Below are positions 1-9,013 of a stretch of DNA of 48,907 bases, piece after piece. Numbering within the stretch: position 1 is the first letter of the stretch; each line of letters begins with the position of its first letter. Origin of the DNA: Chitinophagales bacterium (GTDB lineage Bacteria; Bacteroidota; Bacteroidia; Chitinophagales; S012-47); NCBI GenBank assembly GCA_015487695.1, contig WFPF01000096.1, positions 1-48,907 of the forward strand, read 5' to 3'. Position numbers and translations under genes: made by a program. The notes under the pieces were generated by a model that was given only the letters and a program-made list of their open reading frames with translations, was not told the origin of the DNA and ran no database searches.

Positions 1-1
1 A

Positions 2-229
2 TCGGATGCTGACTTTCAGTGGATCACGGTGGAGGGTGGAAAGATAGCGCTCATCGAGTTTTTTGGCTCTCCCGATGCGGTGGCACCGGCCCATCACTAC
101 ATGGATGAATTTATGGCCCGGAACAATCTTAAACTGAGAGGCCCGGTGATTGAAGAATACCTGACGGATCCGGCAGTGGAAACGGACACCAGCCGCTGGC
201 AGACCAATATTATTTATCCGGTGGAATAA
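2..229 (+). CDS. GyrI-like effector-binding domain protein, C-terminal part only
   Basis: The reading frame is open from base 2, so the start lies outside the window; the GTG at 29 is inside the domain. About 75 residues remain. They resemble the last strands and helix of the GyrI/AraC effector-binding fold: a hydrophobic strand (KIALIEFFG), a helix ending HHYMDEFMARNN, the segment GPVIEEYLTDP, and a terminal strand NIIYPVE. Proteins with this domain bind small or amphipathic ligands and occur alone, fused to SRPBCC domains, or behind an AraC/MerR DNA-binding domain. Which of these applies cannot be told without the upstream part. Confidence 0.65.
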   Translation, partial: SDADFQWITVEGGKIALIEFFGSPDAVAPAHHYMDEFMARNNLKLRGPVIEEYLTDPAVETDTSRWQTNIIYPVE

Positions 230-242
230 TCCGCTGGCCCTG

Positions 243-276
243 CTGCCGGAGTGATATTTTATGAGTCAACCGGCAG
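243..276. repeat. Inverted repeat between convergent genes
   Basis: CTGCCGG (243-249) and CCGGCAG (270-276) form a perfect 7-bp stem around a 20-nt A/T-rich loop. It sits in the 63-nt gap between the converging stops of the GyrI-like gene and ybaB. It could act as a terminator in either direction, but the long loop and the lack of a T-run make this weak. Confidence 0.3.
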
Positions 277-292
277 ATAATCCATGCTGCGT

Positions 293-604
293 TCAGATCC
301 CCAGCCCGGGCGGAATCAGACCGCCTGCAGCTTTTTTGAGCTCTACTTCCTCTTTTTCACGTGCCCGGTCTAGCATTTCGTTGACGGCATCAAGGAGGAG
401 TGCTTCCAGCTCTTCTTTTTTCTCGCTGCGGAGCAAAGTCTCATCAATCGTAATTTTTTCCAGCTTGCGCAAGGCATTGCCCTGCACGCTTACAAGGCCC
501 CGGCCGCTTTCTGCCTCTATCCGCATATCTGCCAGCCGCGACTTTGTTTCTTCCACATTTTTTCTGAGCTCGTTGAGCTTGCCCATCATGTCAAACATTC
601 CCAT
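293..604 (-). CDS. YbaB/EbfC family nucleoid-associated protein
   Basis: The 103-residue product matches the size and pattern of YbaB/EbfC proteins, small dimeric DNA-binding proteins often encoded beside dnaX-recR. It has an N-terminal amphipathic helix beginning FDMMGKLNELRK, a central beta region (GLVSVQGNALRKLEKITID), and a C-terminal helix (LLLDAVNEMLDRAREKEEVE) leading to a Gly/Pro-rich tail. Two starts are possible: 604, or Met3 at 598. It lies 15 nt downstream of the subtilase gene and is the last gene of the minus-strand operon, with no dnaX or recR beside it. The family is certain from the pattern; its role here is taken from the family. Confidence 0.85.
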   Translation of the reverse strand: MGMFDMMGKLNELRKNVEETKSRLADMRIEAESGRGLVSVQGNALRKLEKITIDETLLRSEKKEELEALLLDAVNEMLDRAREKEEVELKKAAGGLIPPGLGI

Positions 605-619
605 ATCCCCGATATTTTT

Positions 620-3600
620 TTATTGATGAATGACGATCAGTTTATTGACGAAGCTATCCTCTCCCGAGCTGAGTTTTACCAGATAGATTCCGGCAGGGAG
701 CTTCGAAGTATCAATTTCATACTGATTTTCGCTGATGGCTTCTATGGGAGCATCCCAGAGTTTACGTCCATCGCTGCTTACAAGCTCAATACGCAGGTCT
801 GAGAGCTTCGGATTGACCAGCAGGAGCCGGGAATTCTTATCAGCGGGGTTTGGATAAAGAATCATCTGTGAATCTTCAAAGTACCATTCGAGGGGCGTAA
901 GGTTCAGACTCGTGTAGGAGACGCAGGCACTGTTGCCTGCAAAGAGCCATACACTCACCGGATCAGGGCCCGAAAGGGTGAAAACGGGCTCTTTCAGCCG
1001 ACTGCTGTCCAAGATTCCCAGCTTCCACTCATATGTCGTGGCATGCACGCTATGGTTTAGCAATTGGATGGCACCTTTCCCGATGGGCAGAATCTCAAAC
1101 AGGGCAACGGGTGTGTCAATGACGTTAATGTTTTTCGTTACGGTCAGCGAATCTTCTATGCGAACCACCTTGACCGTCACCTTTTTCTTTCCTTTGCTCA
1201 TATAGCGGACATTGGCAATGTAGGTGCCGGATACGGTCTGAGGTATGGCATCGGGCCCGAAATTCCATTCAATTCTTTTTACCCGGGTATTGATATCCAC
1301 TCTGAATTCATGCTCCCTGGACAGGCAGACGGAATCGTTGCTTACGATTTCAGCTTCAAGAGCCACATCGTCATATAACTTGAAATCATCTAGGGCAATA
1401 TCACTGGCAAAGCCGCCACCTGTAATCCCGATGATTTTGACAACCACGTTTTTTCCTTTCCATGGCGAGAGGTCCAGCACATGCTCATGCCAGAAATTGC
1501 CCTGATTGCCATAATACTTCTTCAGGCTTAGCCAGCCGCTTCCGTCATTTATCAATATTTCCAGGGTTCCGATATCCGCACCAAACATGTGATACCAGAA
1601 ACTCAGTTTTGGATTTTGCAGGCCGTTGAGATCGAAGCAGGGGAGGTAGAGGCTGGCCTGCTGGTAGGAGCACTCTCCGCTGGCTTCGAGGTAGAGGTAG
1701 CGGCCGATCCCGGTGCCGGGGTTGTGATCCATCGAAGGGCCCGTGCCCACGGTGCTCGTACCGGAAATGTCAATCCTCCAGTCGATATCATCTATCACTC
1801 CGTTGGGGGCATTTACAAGGCCTTTGTTCAGGTCACAGACCGTAAATCCGCAATTCGGTGCAATTCCACACGGAAAGTTACTCTCCAGATCGTCACGATA
1901 GGGTGCTGTAACGAGGGTGCTTCCCTGGCTTTGATACTGCACCTCAAGGGTGTCATCGCAGTTGTTCCTATCGGCAGGAAAAGAAATCCAGGCCTTCAGG
2001 GTATTGACTCCCGGAAGCGGCAGTGCTATTCTGCCCGGAAAAGTTATTGTCTTCGAACTGCCCGCGGGGATGATGACATTGCTCTTATACTCTACAATGC
2101 GCCCGTTGTATTCGTAGTAGAGCAGGGGGGACGACAAATCGCTGTTGCTGTAATTGTTCAGCTCCAGGATGACCGGCAGGCTGTCACCGTAAAGGCAGGA
2201 AGAAATCAATTCCCTGCCCGGAGAAAGTATTTGTCCGAGGGTCAGGTTGCTGTCAATATCACAAAGAAAAGTACCTTCTTCCTTCTTCACGGCAACGGCC
2301 CGGGGTCCTTCCATGCCATCTTTCATTGCTGAGACAGATACCCAGTTTTCCTTATAGGCACCCGGCCTTTCAATCAGAAATTGGTTGGAAGTGGAATTTC
2401 CCGCAACACTCATATAGAGTGAATCGAGGATGTACACGCGATATGAATCGACTCCGGCAATGGCATCCCATCGTAAAAAAAGATTCTCGCAGCAGGCCTT
2501 CTCGATCCGGATATTTGAAGGCGTGGGCAGGACAGCGAAGAACTCCGGGCTTTCATCCATATACGGGCCCGACTCCACTCTGACCTTAACCGGCCCGCTG
2601 ATTCCGGCCGGCAAAACCCAGTAATAGGCAAATGCAGTAGGGCTCGCGGCTGCTGAGATCAGATTCCAGTTTTGACCCGAGTCGGCCGAATAATAAAGTT
2701 TTACCGGGTCGTTGCTTTTGCTGAAATTTTCCCAGCTGATATAGGAAGCAAAGCTTTCCTCATCCACCGATTCGCCTCCGCGGGGATATATCAGTGTAAT
2801 GCCCCGATCGGGAAGGTAATAGCTGATATAAAACTCTTGCCGGTTCAGCGGAACCTCAAAACCTTTGACAATGAGCCGGTAATTGCCGGGTTGCGGCAGA
2901 TCAATGAATACCTGCTCCATATTGTTCAGATGGTCGATGCCATGCCGGGCTGCTTTGTTTAAACTGTCGCTGTTGGCTGCTGTGCTTAGCACATAGGGCA
3001 GAACGGTATCGCCTGCCGGTGTGATCACTATGAGATCAAGATCATTGATGAGGGCTTTGCTCACACCGGCATTGGCAGCAAGGTCGTGCCAATAGAGCAT
3101 AAAACGCGCTTCGGCTTTTCCTGCAGCTACATTGATCTGGAATTCCCGGCTTTCGCCTTGCCCGACTGAATCGCTGAAATAAGCATCATCCAGTATAAGG
3201 CGGGCAGCCGCATAGTTGTTGATCAGGCCCCATCCGTAAATGAAATCGGGGCCCTTTTTACCGAGGTCCCGGGCACTGTTTAATACGTGGCATTTGATCA
3301 GTGCCGATGGCGGGTTGGCCCCGTTGTGGCTGCTTTTATACGCTTCATAAAGCAGGGCCAGTGATCCCGAAACGGCAGGGCATGACATGGAAGTACCGGT
3401 CTTTAATTCATATGAATCCGGATTAACGGTGGAATAGACATTGGTTCCTTTGGCCGAGATATCGGGCTTGATGCGTCCATCGCTGGAAGGCCCCCGGCTG
3501 CTGCTGTTGTTGATGAATCCCAGGTCATTGACATTGGCTACCGTAATAACATTCTTTGCCACCTTGTGCCCACCGGTGATATTTCCCCACTGAGTACCGG

Positions 3601-4696
3601 CTCCATAGCCGCAGTTTGAGTTGTTGCTGTTGCCGGCCGAGAAGACATGCATAAGGTCGGGAAACAAATTGATCGAGCGGTCCTGGGCCTTGGCGGTGGC
3701 CGTGTAGCCGTCATTGCAGCCATTGCTGTAGGAAGTCGAGCTGATCACAATTCCGTAGCGATCATGGTGTTTCAGAATGCTGTCGTTCATCGGCTCGTAA
3801 TTGTATACAACCAGCTCCACACCCGGAGCCATTCCGCGCCCTTTGGGATCTATATTTCCCGCACCCATGATGGTTCCGCCTGTATGATCCCCGTGGTTTC
3901 CGAAATTATTATTTGGGAATTGCTTTACGATCCGGTTCTTGTAATCGGCATGAGGGCCGATTATTCCATCATCCTGCAACTGTACCCGAATGCCTTTTCC
4001 GGTAAAGGAAAGACCGGAATGGCTGAGCCCGTTCAACAGCGAGGCTTGTCCGGATATGGCAGCCGTATAGTTTTCCGGTGTGCCGGGTTCCCCGATGCCT
4101 TCTATGTACTGCACCCATGGGAGGGCTGCCAGCTCTTCCAGTTCTTCCGGGGGTACTTGTATTTCAAACAATTGCCCGAGCTCCGAATGGCGGATGATTT
4201 CCCAGCCCTTTCTTTCCAGCTCCCTTTGGGCTTCCTCTATTCTGCAGTCTTTAAAATACGAAGCATAGACGGATATTCTCTTGCCGGATATCATGTAATC
4301 GGGAAGAGGACGCGCCATGAGACGGGGTTCGATTTTCAGCCCGGCCGACAAGGGAATGAGTGCCCGGATCTGCCCCGTGAGCATTTCTTCCCGGGCTGTG
4401 CCGGCATTTTTGCGGTAGCGAACATAATAGGCATGCCCTCCGATATATCCGAGTATTTCGAAACCCGACTCCTTCAGTGCCTTGCGTTCCTGCGGGCCGG
4501 GTATCTTATAAAATTGCATAATGAATACGCTATTCTCGCTTTTTGAAGCATTTTCGCGGAGCTGCTTTGCAATGCTTTCTTCCTCCCCGGCTTCGGGTGT
4601 TGTCTGAAGAGTTTTCAGCGGAATAAGGTAGTTGCTTTCCTGTGCAAAAAGGCTGAGTGTCAGGAAAAGGATGGGGATGAGTAGCGTTTTCTTCAT
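620..4696 (-). CDS. Secreted S8 (subtilisin-like) serine peptidase with T9SS sorting domain
   Basis: The start at 4696 (MKKTLLIPILFLTLSLFAQ) was chosen because it begins directly with a signal peptide; a longer reading frame back to 4741 would run into the upstream gene. The product is 1358 residues. Subtilase catalytic residues are visible: Asp in LQDDGIIG (about 242), His in HGDHTGG (about 271), oxyanion Asn in SAGNSN (about 356) and Ser in GTSMSCP (about 436). The roughly 220 residues before the catalytic domain look like a propeptide. After the protease come beta-sandwich-like segments, fibronectin-type and PKD-like stretches, and a final 80 residues with YPNPADKNSR and PAGIYLVKL, typical of a type A T9SS sorting signal. 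It is therefore expected to cross the outer membrane and be released or anchored on the surface. The stop of the preceding gene is 8 nt upstream. Confidence 0.93.
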   Translation of the reverse strand: MKKTLLIPILFLTLSLFAQESNYLIPLKTLQTTPEAGEEESIAKQLRENASKSENSVFIMQFYKIPGPQERKALKESGFEILGYIGGHAYYVRYRKNAGTAREEMLTGQIRALIPLSAGLKIEPRLMARPLPDYMISGKRISVYASYFKDCRIEEAQRELERKGWEIIRHSELGQLFEIQVPPEELEELAALPWVQYIEGIGEPGTPENYTAAISGQASLLNGLSHSGLSFTGKGIRVQLQDDGIIGPHADYKNRIVKQFPNNNFGNHGDHTGGTIMGAGNIDPKGRGMAPGVELVVYNYEPMNDSILKHHDRYGIVISSTSYSNGCNDGYTATAKAQDRSINLFPDLMHVFSAGNSNNSNCGYGAGTQWGNITGGHKVAKNVITVANVNDLGFINNSSSRGPSSDGRIKPDISAKGTNVYSTVNPDSYELKTGTSMSCPAVSGSLALLYEAYKSSHNGANPPSALIKCHVLNSARDLGKKGPDFIYGWGLINNYAAARLILDDAYFSDSVGQGESREFQINVAAGKAEARFMLYWHDLAANAGVSKALINDLDLIVITPAGDTVLPYVLSTAANSDSLNKAARHGIDHLNNMEQVFIDLPQPGNYRLIVKGFEVPLNRQEFYISYYLPDRGITLIYPRGGESVDEESFASYISWENFSKSNDPVKLYYSADSGQNWNLISAAASPTAFAYYWVLPAGISGPVKVRVESGPYMDESPEFFAVLPTPSNIRIEKACCENLFLRWDAIAGVDSYRVYILDSLYMSVAGNSTSNQFLIERPGAYKENWVSVSAMKDGMEGPRAVAVKKEEGTFLCDIDSNLTLGQILSPGRELISSCLYGDSLPVILELNNYSNSDLSSPLLYYEYNGRIVEYKSNVIIPAGSSKTITFPGRIALPLPGVNTLKAWISFPADRNNCDDTLEVQYQSQGSTLVTAPYRDDLESNFPCGIAPNCGFTVCDLNKGLVNAPNGVIDDIDWRIDISGTSTVGTGPSMDHNPGTGIGRYLYLEASGECSYQQASLYLPCFDLNGLQNPKLSFWYHMFGADIGTLEILINDGSGWLSLKKYYGNQGNFWHEHVLDLSPWKGKNVVVKIIGITGGGFASDIALDDFKLYDDVALEAEIVSNDSVCLSREHEFRVDINTRVKRIEWNFGPDAIPQTVSGTYIANVRYMSKGKKKVTVKVVRIEDSLTVTKNINVIDTPVALFEILPIGKGAIQLLNHSVHATTYEWKLGILDSSRLKEPVFTLSGPDPVSVWLFAGNSACVSYTSLNLTPLEWYFEDSQMILYPNPADKNSRLLLVNPKLSDLRIELVSSDGRKLWDAPIEAISENQYEIDTSKLPAGIYLVKLSSGEDSFVNKLIVIHQ

Positions 4697-4704
4697 TTGG
4701 GTGT

Positions 4705-6348
4705 TTATTGGCCGGGCTTTTTGATGATTTGATCCAACCACGGATCGGGTGAAGCAAATGTAAATCGAAGTCTGGCCAGGCAGGTAGATTCATATCGGAC
4801 TCCCGGATAAGTCTCTTTGATCGTCATTCGATATTTCCCTGCCGGCATCATCACTTCGTACGAACTGGTCACCAGATCGGAGAGCACAATTAACTTGCGA
4901 TAGGGACCGTCTGTTTGTTCGATTTGTAGCATTTTCACGCGGCCGAATTTCCGATAAATATCATTGTTGCTTCTAATCCCAGTGTAAAATTTTATCTCTT
5001 TGACACTTTGCCGGGTTTCAAATTCAAGGTATTCGCCCACACCTCCGGCAGCGCACCAGGCGGTCGTTGTGCTAAAGGTATTTGCCCTGGCTTGCCCGTC
5101 TGTCTCAATGCTGTCGCTCGATTCATCAAAGGCCCAAACGGGATGATAGCCCTGGTCCAGCCTTAGGTAAGGCTCTCCCGAATCATCGCAGTCGGCCGTG
5201 TACTTGCCGTCAAGCAATACCCGGGTATGATGCACTTTCTTCAGTGCCCGGCCCGTGAATCCGAGGGTGCCGTCCAGCCCGTTGAGATAAGGTGGGACGT
5301 TGGTATAAATACTCACTTCTTCCTCCGATTGCAGGCAGTCTCCGTTGAGTCGTATCTCGTTTTGATACCATGAGGAAGCGGAGATTTTGTCGATGGCTTG
5401 CGGGATATACACCGGAACGGCCCTTGCATCGCCCTCGTAGCAGGCACATCCGATATCTTTGACATCGTAAAAAGCAATTCGTTCGTTGCGTTGGGGTTTG
5501 TGATTTTCGATAATCACCAGATTGATGTCATGATCCATCATAGCCTGTTTGTAATCCATATAATAGGGCAGAGCCACGCTGCCATCATTGGCCGAGGAGG
5601 CCAGATAAAGACGCTTGACTTTGTCGCCCCAGCCCGCGATGCCGGTGGTGGAAACGGGTACATACAGCTTCGTGCTCTCTTTGCCGGTGAGAAATGCCGG
5701 GCTCAGAAATTCCCATTCCAGTTCGCTGCGCGAGTCGGCAGGAAAGACAAGCTGCAATTTCTGCTTCACTTCCATCTGAAGAACTCCCGGGTCTTCGGGA
5801 CGGTCTTTGTTCCACCTGAACTCCAGTTCGCAGCGCTCGTAATGCAGTGCCCGGCCGTCCTGCACAATGGCATAGGCCATGTCGAGTTTGGGCAGGTCGC
5901 GCACGTTCATAAAGCGCCTGATAAAGACTTTTTTGGAAAAGAGAGCTTCCATTTCTTCCCTGATTTGCTGCTCATTGCCCTGCAAGCGGAAAAGACCGGG
6001 TACGGCCGCAGCCACATTGTCAAGGATCAGGGAGCGCTGCCTGCGGTCAAATTCATTAAAGTAAACGCGGTTTGGCACAGTAGCCTCTGCAAACACCTTT
6101 TTCTTGCTTTTATTTACAAATGAATAATGCACCGAAAAGCGGGCAAAAGCATCGTAGCGCCCATGATCGTTTTTGATATAGCGAAAGCCTTTAAAATGAA
6201 TAAGAATCCGCTCCAGCACAATATCGTTTTGGGCTTCTGCCGGGGCAAGCAATCCCGGAACGGCCGTTGCACCGATACGAAAGTCGCTCTGGGCATGGAC
6301 TTGGGCTGAAAAGAAAAAGGCTATGGCAAGGAGGAAGCTTCGGATCAT
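4705..6348 (-). CDS. Secreted protein with C-terminal discoidin-like / NADase-type glycan-binding-like domain
   Basis: The 547-residue product starts MIRSFLLAIAFFFSAQVHAQ, a clear signal peptide. That ATG overlaps the TGA of the TPR gene in an ATGA, which decides the start over an ATG 18 nt earlier. Residues 20-380 are unfamiliar and carry several Cys, suggesting a periplasmic or surface fold with disulfides. From about residue 400, a stretch with DSIETDGQ, AWCAAGGVGEYLEFET, VKEIKFYTGI and KFGRVKMLQIE resembles the jelly-roll module called NADase-type glycan-binding or discoidin-like, which usually binds carbohydrate. There is no T9SS tail. It is the operon neighbour of the T9SS subtilase, so it may act in the same envelope process. 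The domain call is by pattern only. Confidence 0.6.
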   Translation of the reverse strand: MIRSFLLAIAFFFSAQVHAQSDFRIGATAVPGLLAPAEAQNDIVLERILIHFKGFRYIKNDHGRYDAFARFSVHYSFVNKSKKKVFAEATVPNRVYFNEFDRRQRSLILDNVAAAVPGLFRLQGNEQQIREEMEALFSKKVFIRRFMNVRDLPKLDMAYAIVQDGRALHYERCELEFRWNKDRPEDPGVLQMEVKQKLQLVFPADSRSELEWEFLSPAFLTGKESTKLYVPVSTTGIAGWGDKVKRLYLASSANDGSVALPYYMDYKQAMMDHDINLVIIENHKPQRNERIAFYDVKDIGCACYEGDARAVPVYIPQAIDKISASSWYQNEIRLNGDCLQSEEEVSIYTNVPPYLNGLDGTLGFTGRALKKVHHTRVLLDGKYTADCDDSGEPYLRLDQGYHPVWAFDESSDSIETDGQARANTFSTTTAWCAAGGVGEYLEFETRQSVKEIKFYTGIRSNNDIYRKFGRVKMLQIEQTDGPYRKLIVLSDLVTSSYEVMMPAGKYRMTIKETYPGVRYESTCLARLRFTFASPDPWLDQIIKKPGQ

Positions 6349-7283
6349 GGTTTGGTGTTTGTGCATAATTCGTTATAGGTTTCCCGGAATTTCCAGTTGG
6401 GAAAATCCTCAAAATTCAGCCCGAGTGCACGGGCATTGCTCAGGTCGCTACATGCGCTGTCTGGTTTTCCTTCGGATTTGAATATCAACGCGCGAAAGGC
6501 ATAGGCAAGTGCATTGTCCGGGTTGAGTTTAATGCTTTCTTCAATGAGCTTCCTTCCTTCTCTGCTGTCACCACTCAGAAAACGAAGAAATCCGAGGTTG
6601 TTGCGTGCTTCTGCCAGCTCAGGATTCAGCTGCAGTGCTTTCTCAAGGTCTCCGGCTGCCAGGTCGTATTTCCCCAGGTTCATGGCAGCATAGCCGCGGT
6701 TGAGGAGGAGCACGGGATCGATGATACCTTGGTCGAGCATCTTGGTGGCTTCATAGACCGCTTTTTCGTATTGACCGGCATTGGCATATACTGCGATCAG
6801 CTGAATGCGTGATTCAAGCTGTGACGGGTCCAGTTCGATCGATTTTTTCAGCGCCCTGATCGACTTGCTGTAATCCTTTTGGTGGAAATAGAGCGTGCCA
6901 CGCAGAAAGTATGCCTGTGCACTGCGTGGGGCCAGCCGGAGGGCTTTGCCAATGTCTTTTTCGGCTTCATCGAAGCAGTCTCTGTCCAGATAAATGCCTG
7001 CACGAACTTCATAATAAACGTGCTCGCTGCTGTCAAGCCCTATGGCTTTGGTGGCATCCTGCAGCGCGAGACTGTCATGCCCCGATCGCAGTCTTACAAA
7101 TGCGCGGTTGTTCCAGGCCGCATGGTTCTCCGGATCATCCTTCAAAACAGCTGTAAAAAACGAATCGGCCGTCTCAAACCGCCCTGCCTGTGCCGCCTCG
7201 AGGCCTTGCGAAAAACGAGGGTCGTTTTTTGTGCAGGCAATGAAGAAGAGGGTGAGGGAGGCCAGGAAAAAAATCTTTTTCAT
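6345..7283 (-). CDS. TPR-repeat lipoprotein
   Basis: The N-terminus (MKKIFFLASLTLFFIACTKN) is a lipoprotein signal with the modified Cys at about residue 17. The remaining 295 residues are a run of tetratricopeptide repeats. Repeated W/Y-G/A-Y pairs are visible in AAWNNRAFVRLRSG, SAQAYFLRGTLYFHQKDY, LLLNRGYAAMNLGKYDLAA and AEARNNLGFLRFLSGDS, giving about six or seven units. TPR arrays are protein-binding scaffolds, and a lipidated one would sit at the inner or outer membrane facing the periplasm. Both ends overlap neighbours by 4 nt (ATGA), so translation is likely coupled with the SCP2-like gene upstream and the glycan-binding-like gene downstream. The partner protein is unknown. Confidence 0.88.
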   Translation of the reverse strand: MKKIFFLASLTLFFIACTKNDPRFSQGLEAAQAGRFETADSFFTAVLKDDPENHAAWNNRAFVRLRSGHDSLALQDATKAIGLDSSEHVYYEVRAGIYLDRDCFDEAEKDIGKALRLAPRSAQAYFLRGTLYFHQKDYSKSIRALKKSIELDPSQLESRIQLIAVYANAGQYEKAVYEATKMLDQGIIDPVLLLNRGYAAMNLGKYDLAAGDLEKALQLNPELAEARNNLGFLRFLSGDSREGRKLIEESIKLNPDNALAYAFRALIFKSEGKPDSACSDLSNARALGLNFEDFPNWKFRETYNELCTNTKP

Positions 7284-7609
7284 TGTAATTTTTCAAAACA
7301 TTGAATAAAACGGGCAAGAACGGCAATGTTGCTTACTTTGATTTTCCCCGTCATGACAGCCATGGTGGGGTTGTTTTTGCCGCTTTCCGTATCGACATAG
7401 GTTTTTGCCGAGGTTCTTACCTTGCAATCGGCCTCTCCGTGAAGGCCTTCCTCCACATGGATTTCACCGTCCTCGATTTCCACGGTAAATTCCCCACCGC
7501 CTGTACCGCTCAGAAGCAGGTGCACCCGGGCAGCAAAGTCTTCCGCCTTCTCGGGGTTAAAGCGTTGGGGCAAACTCAATACAATATCTCTTGCTTCCAT
7601 ATTTTTCAT
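7280..7609 (-). CDS. SCP2 sterol-binding domain protein
   Basis: A single small domain of 109 residues. The pattern of an amphipathic helix (DIVLSLPQRFNPEKAEDF), a strand pair (GEFTVEIEDGEIHVEEG), a strand with CKVRTSAKTYVD and a final helix after NPTMAVMTGKIKVSN is that of SCP2-like lipid-binding domains; the phrase GKIKVSN is near-diagnostic. Such proteins bind fatty acyl or other lipid ligands in a hydrophobic pocket. Start sites at 7609 and 7600 are both plausible; the frame stays open upstream to 7675, but that part reads as an arginine/isoleucine-rich leader and covers the predicted promoter. First gene of the operon, overlapping the TPR lipoprotein gene by 4 nt. The lipid and the reason for this pairing are unknown. 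Confidence 0.8.
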   Translation of the reverse strand: MKNMEARDIVLSLPQRFNPEKAEDFAARVHLLLSGTGGGEFTVEIEDGEIHVEEGLHGEADCKVRTSAKTYVDTESGKNNPTMAVMTGKIKVSNIAVLARFIQCFEKLQ

Positions 7610-7645
7610 CAAAAATAAGCCACAGGCAACAAGCCTGCGAATTAT

Positions 7646-7675
7646 CAAAATAATTATCTGACGCATTCCCGGCAA
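7646..7675 (-). promoter_or_regulatory. Putative Bacteroidota-type promoter of the SCP2-to-ybaB operon
   Basis: Read on the minus strand, TTG (7675-7673) is followed after 19 nt by TTATTTTG (7653-7646), one mismatch from the TAnnTTTG -7 box. A transcript starting about 7 nt further on would have a leader of about 30 nt before the ATG at 7609, which supports the shorter start for the SCP2-like gene. Confidence 0.42.
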
Positions 7676-7715
7676 GAAATATTGTCTCCCGTGCCCGCCA
7701 TTCGGGTGGGAACGA

Positions 7716-7723
7716 TAAATTTG
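7716..7723 (+). promoter_or_regulatory. Putative -7 box of ribBA
   Basis: TAAATTTG is a perfect match to the Bacteroidota -7 consensus TAnnTTTG, 36 nt before the ribBA ATG. No clear TTG or TTTG is found at the -33 position, so the call rests on the -7 match alone. No RFN/FMN riboswitch-like folding was recognised in the short leader. Confidence 0.4.
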
Positions 7724-7759
7724 TGCTCCTGTTTTAAGAAAATATAAACGAAGAATCCG

Positions 7760-9004
7760 ATGTCAGAAAGGGATAAAATCAGGCTGGACAGCATTGAGTC
7801 GGCCATTGCCGATATCAAGGCAGGGAAGCTCGTCATTGTGGTAGATGATGAGGATCGTGAGAATGAAGGGGATTTTATCACCGCAGCTCGCAATGTGACT
7901 CCCGAAATAATCAACTTTATGGCCACGCATGGCCGGGGCCTGATTTGCGCTCCGCTGGTCGAAGAGCGCTGCGAAGAGCTGAACCTCGACCTTATGGTAA
8001 GCGACAACACGGCTCTTCATGAAACGCCCTTTACCGTATCGGTTGACCTCATCGGTCATGGTTGCACCACGGGAATATCGGCCCACGACCGGGCCAAGAC
8101 CGTCCTGGCTCTGATTGACAAGAACACCAAAGGAAGCGATCTGGGCCGGCCCGGACATATTTTCCCGCTGAAAGCCCGCTCGGGAGGTGTACTGCGCAGA
8201 ACAGGGCATACCGAGGCAGCCATAGACCTCGCACGCATGGCCGGATTCGAAGCAGCCGGAGTACTGGTTGAAATAATGAACGAAGACGGCAGCATGGCCA
8301 AGGTGCCCGAGCTGCGAAAGATTGCCGACAAATTTGACCTGAAGCTTATCAGTATCAAAGATCTGGTGGCCTACCGGCTGCAGCACGAAACGCTCATCCG
8401 CAAAGAAGTGGAAGTGCGCATGCCGACCAAATACGGAGATTTTCAATTGATGGCCTATACCCAGTTGACCAACGGGCAAATGCACCTGGCGCTGGTAAAA
8501 GGAAAATGGGAAAAGGACGAACCCGTGATGGTGCGGGTGCATTCCAGTTGCCTTACGGGTGATGTGATGGGATCGATGCGCTGCGACTGCGGGGATCAGC
8601 TGCATGCAGCCATGCAGCAAATTGAAGAAGCCGGGAAAGGCGTGCTTCTCTATATGAACCAGGAAGGTCGGGGAATCGGCCTCTTAAACAAGCTGAAAGC
8701 CTATAAATTGCAGGAGGAAGGCCTCGATACGGTAGAAGCCAATCTGCATCTTGGTTTTAAGATGGATCAGCGCGACTACGGCATCGGTGCACAGATATTG
8801 CGCGATCTCGGTGCCTGCAAGATTAGATTATTAACTAACAACCCAAAGAAAAGAGTCGGCCTGAAAGGATACGGATTAGAAATAGTGGAAAATGTGCCCA
8901 TTGAGATAAAACCTAATAAGCACAACGAAAAATATCTGAAAACAAAAAGGGATAAAATGGGACATGATATTCTGAAGGATTTAAAGGATATCAGTATTCG
9001 ATAG
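7760..9004 (+). CDS. ribBA: RibBA: 3,4-dihydroxy-2-butanone-4-phosphate synthase / GTP cyclohydrolase II
   Basis: This bifunctional cytoplasmic enzyme feeds both branches of riboflavin synthesis. The N-terminal DHBP synthase half (about 1-205) has the acidic loop [11 protein letters not shown], the [10 protein letters not shown] segment, [10 protein letters not shown] and the RRTGHTEAA motif, all intact. The C-terminal GTP cyclohydrolase II half (about 206-400) has the zinc cysteines C264, C275 and C277 in [17 protein letters not shown], the catalytic NQEGRGIGL and the LTNNPKK motif. Length 414 is normal for RibBA, and both active sites look functional. Monocistronic: it is divergent from the SCP2-like operon and converges on the tamB-like gene with a 9-nt gap. 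Confidence 0.97.
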   Translation: MSERDKIRLDSIESAIADIKAGKLVIVVDDEDRENEGDFITAARNVTPEIINFMATHGRGLICAPLVEERCEELNLDLMVSDNTALHETPFTVSVDLIGHGCTTGISAHDRAKTVLALIDKNTKGSDLGRPGHIFPLKARSGGVLRRTGHTEAAIDLARMAGFEAAGVLVEIMNEDGSMAKVPELRKIADKFDLKLISIKDLVAYRLQHETLIRKEVEVRMPTKYGDFQLMAYTQLTNGQMHLALVKGKWEKDEPVMVRVHSSCLTGDVMGSMRCDCGDQLHAAMQQIEEAGKGVLLYMNQEGRGIGLLNKLKAYKLQEEGLDTVEANLHLGFKMDQRDYGIGAQILRDLGACKIRLLTNNPKKRVGLKGYGLEIVENVPIEIKPNKHNEKYLKTKRDKMGHDILKDLKDISIR

Positions 9005-9013
9005 AGTATTATC

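Noticed and set aside
3647-4546. A 299-codon plus-strand frame opposite the subtilase N-terminal part
   Set aside because: The opposite strand encodes the subtilase prodomain and catalytic Asp/His regions. The shadow product has no family features.
7763-8620. A 285-codon minus-strand frame opposite ribBA
   Set aside because: Antisense to the intact DHBP synthase domain, and rich in His and Phe without structure; a shadow frame.
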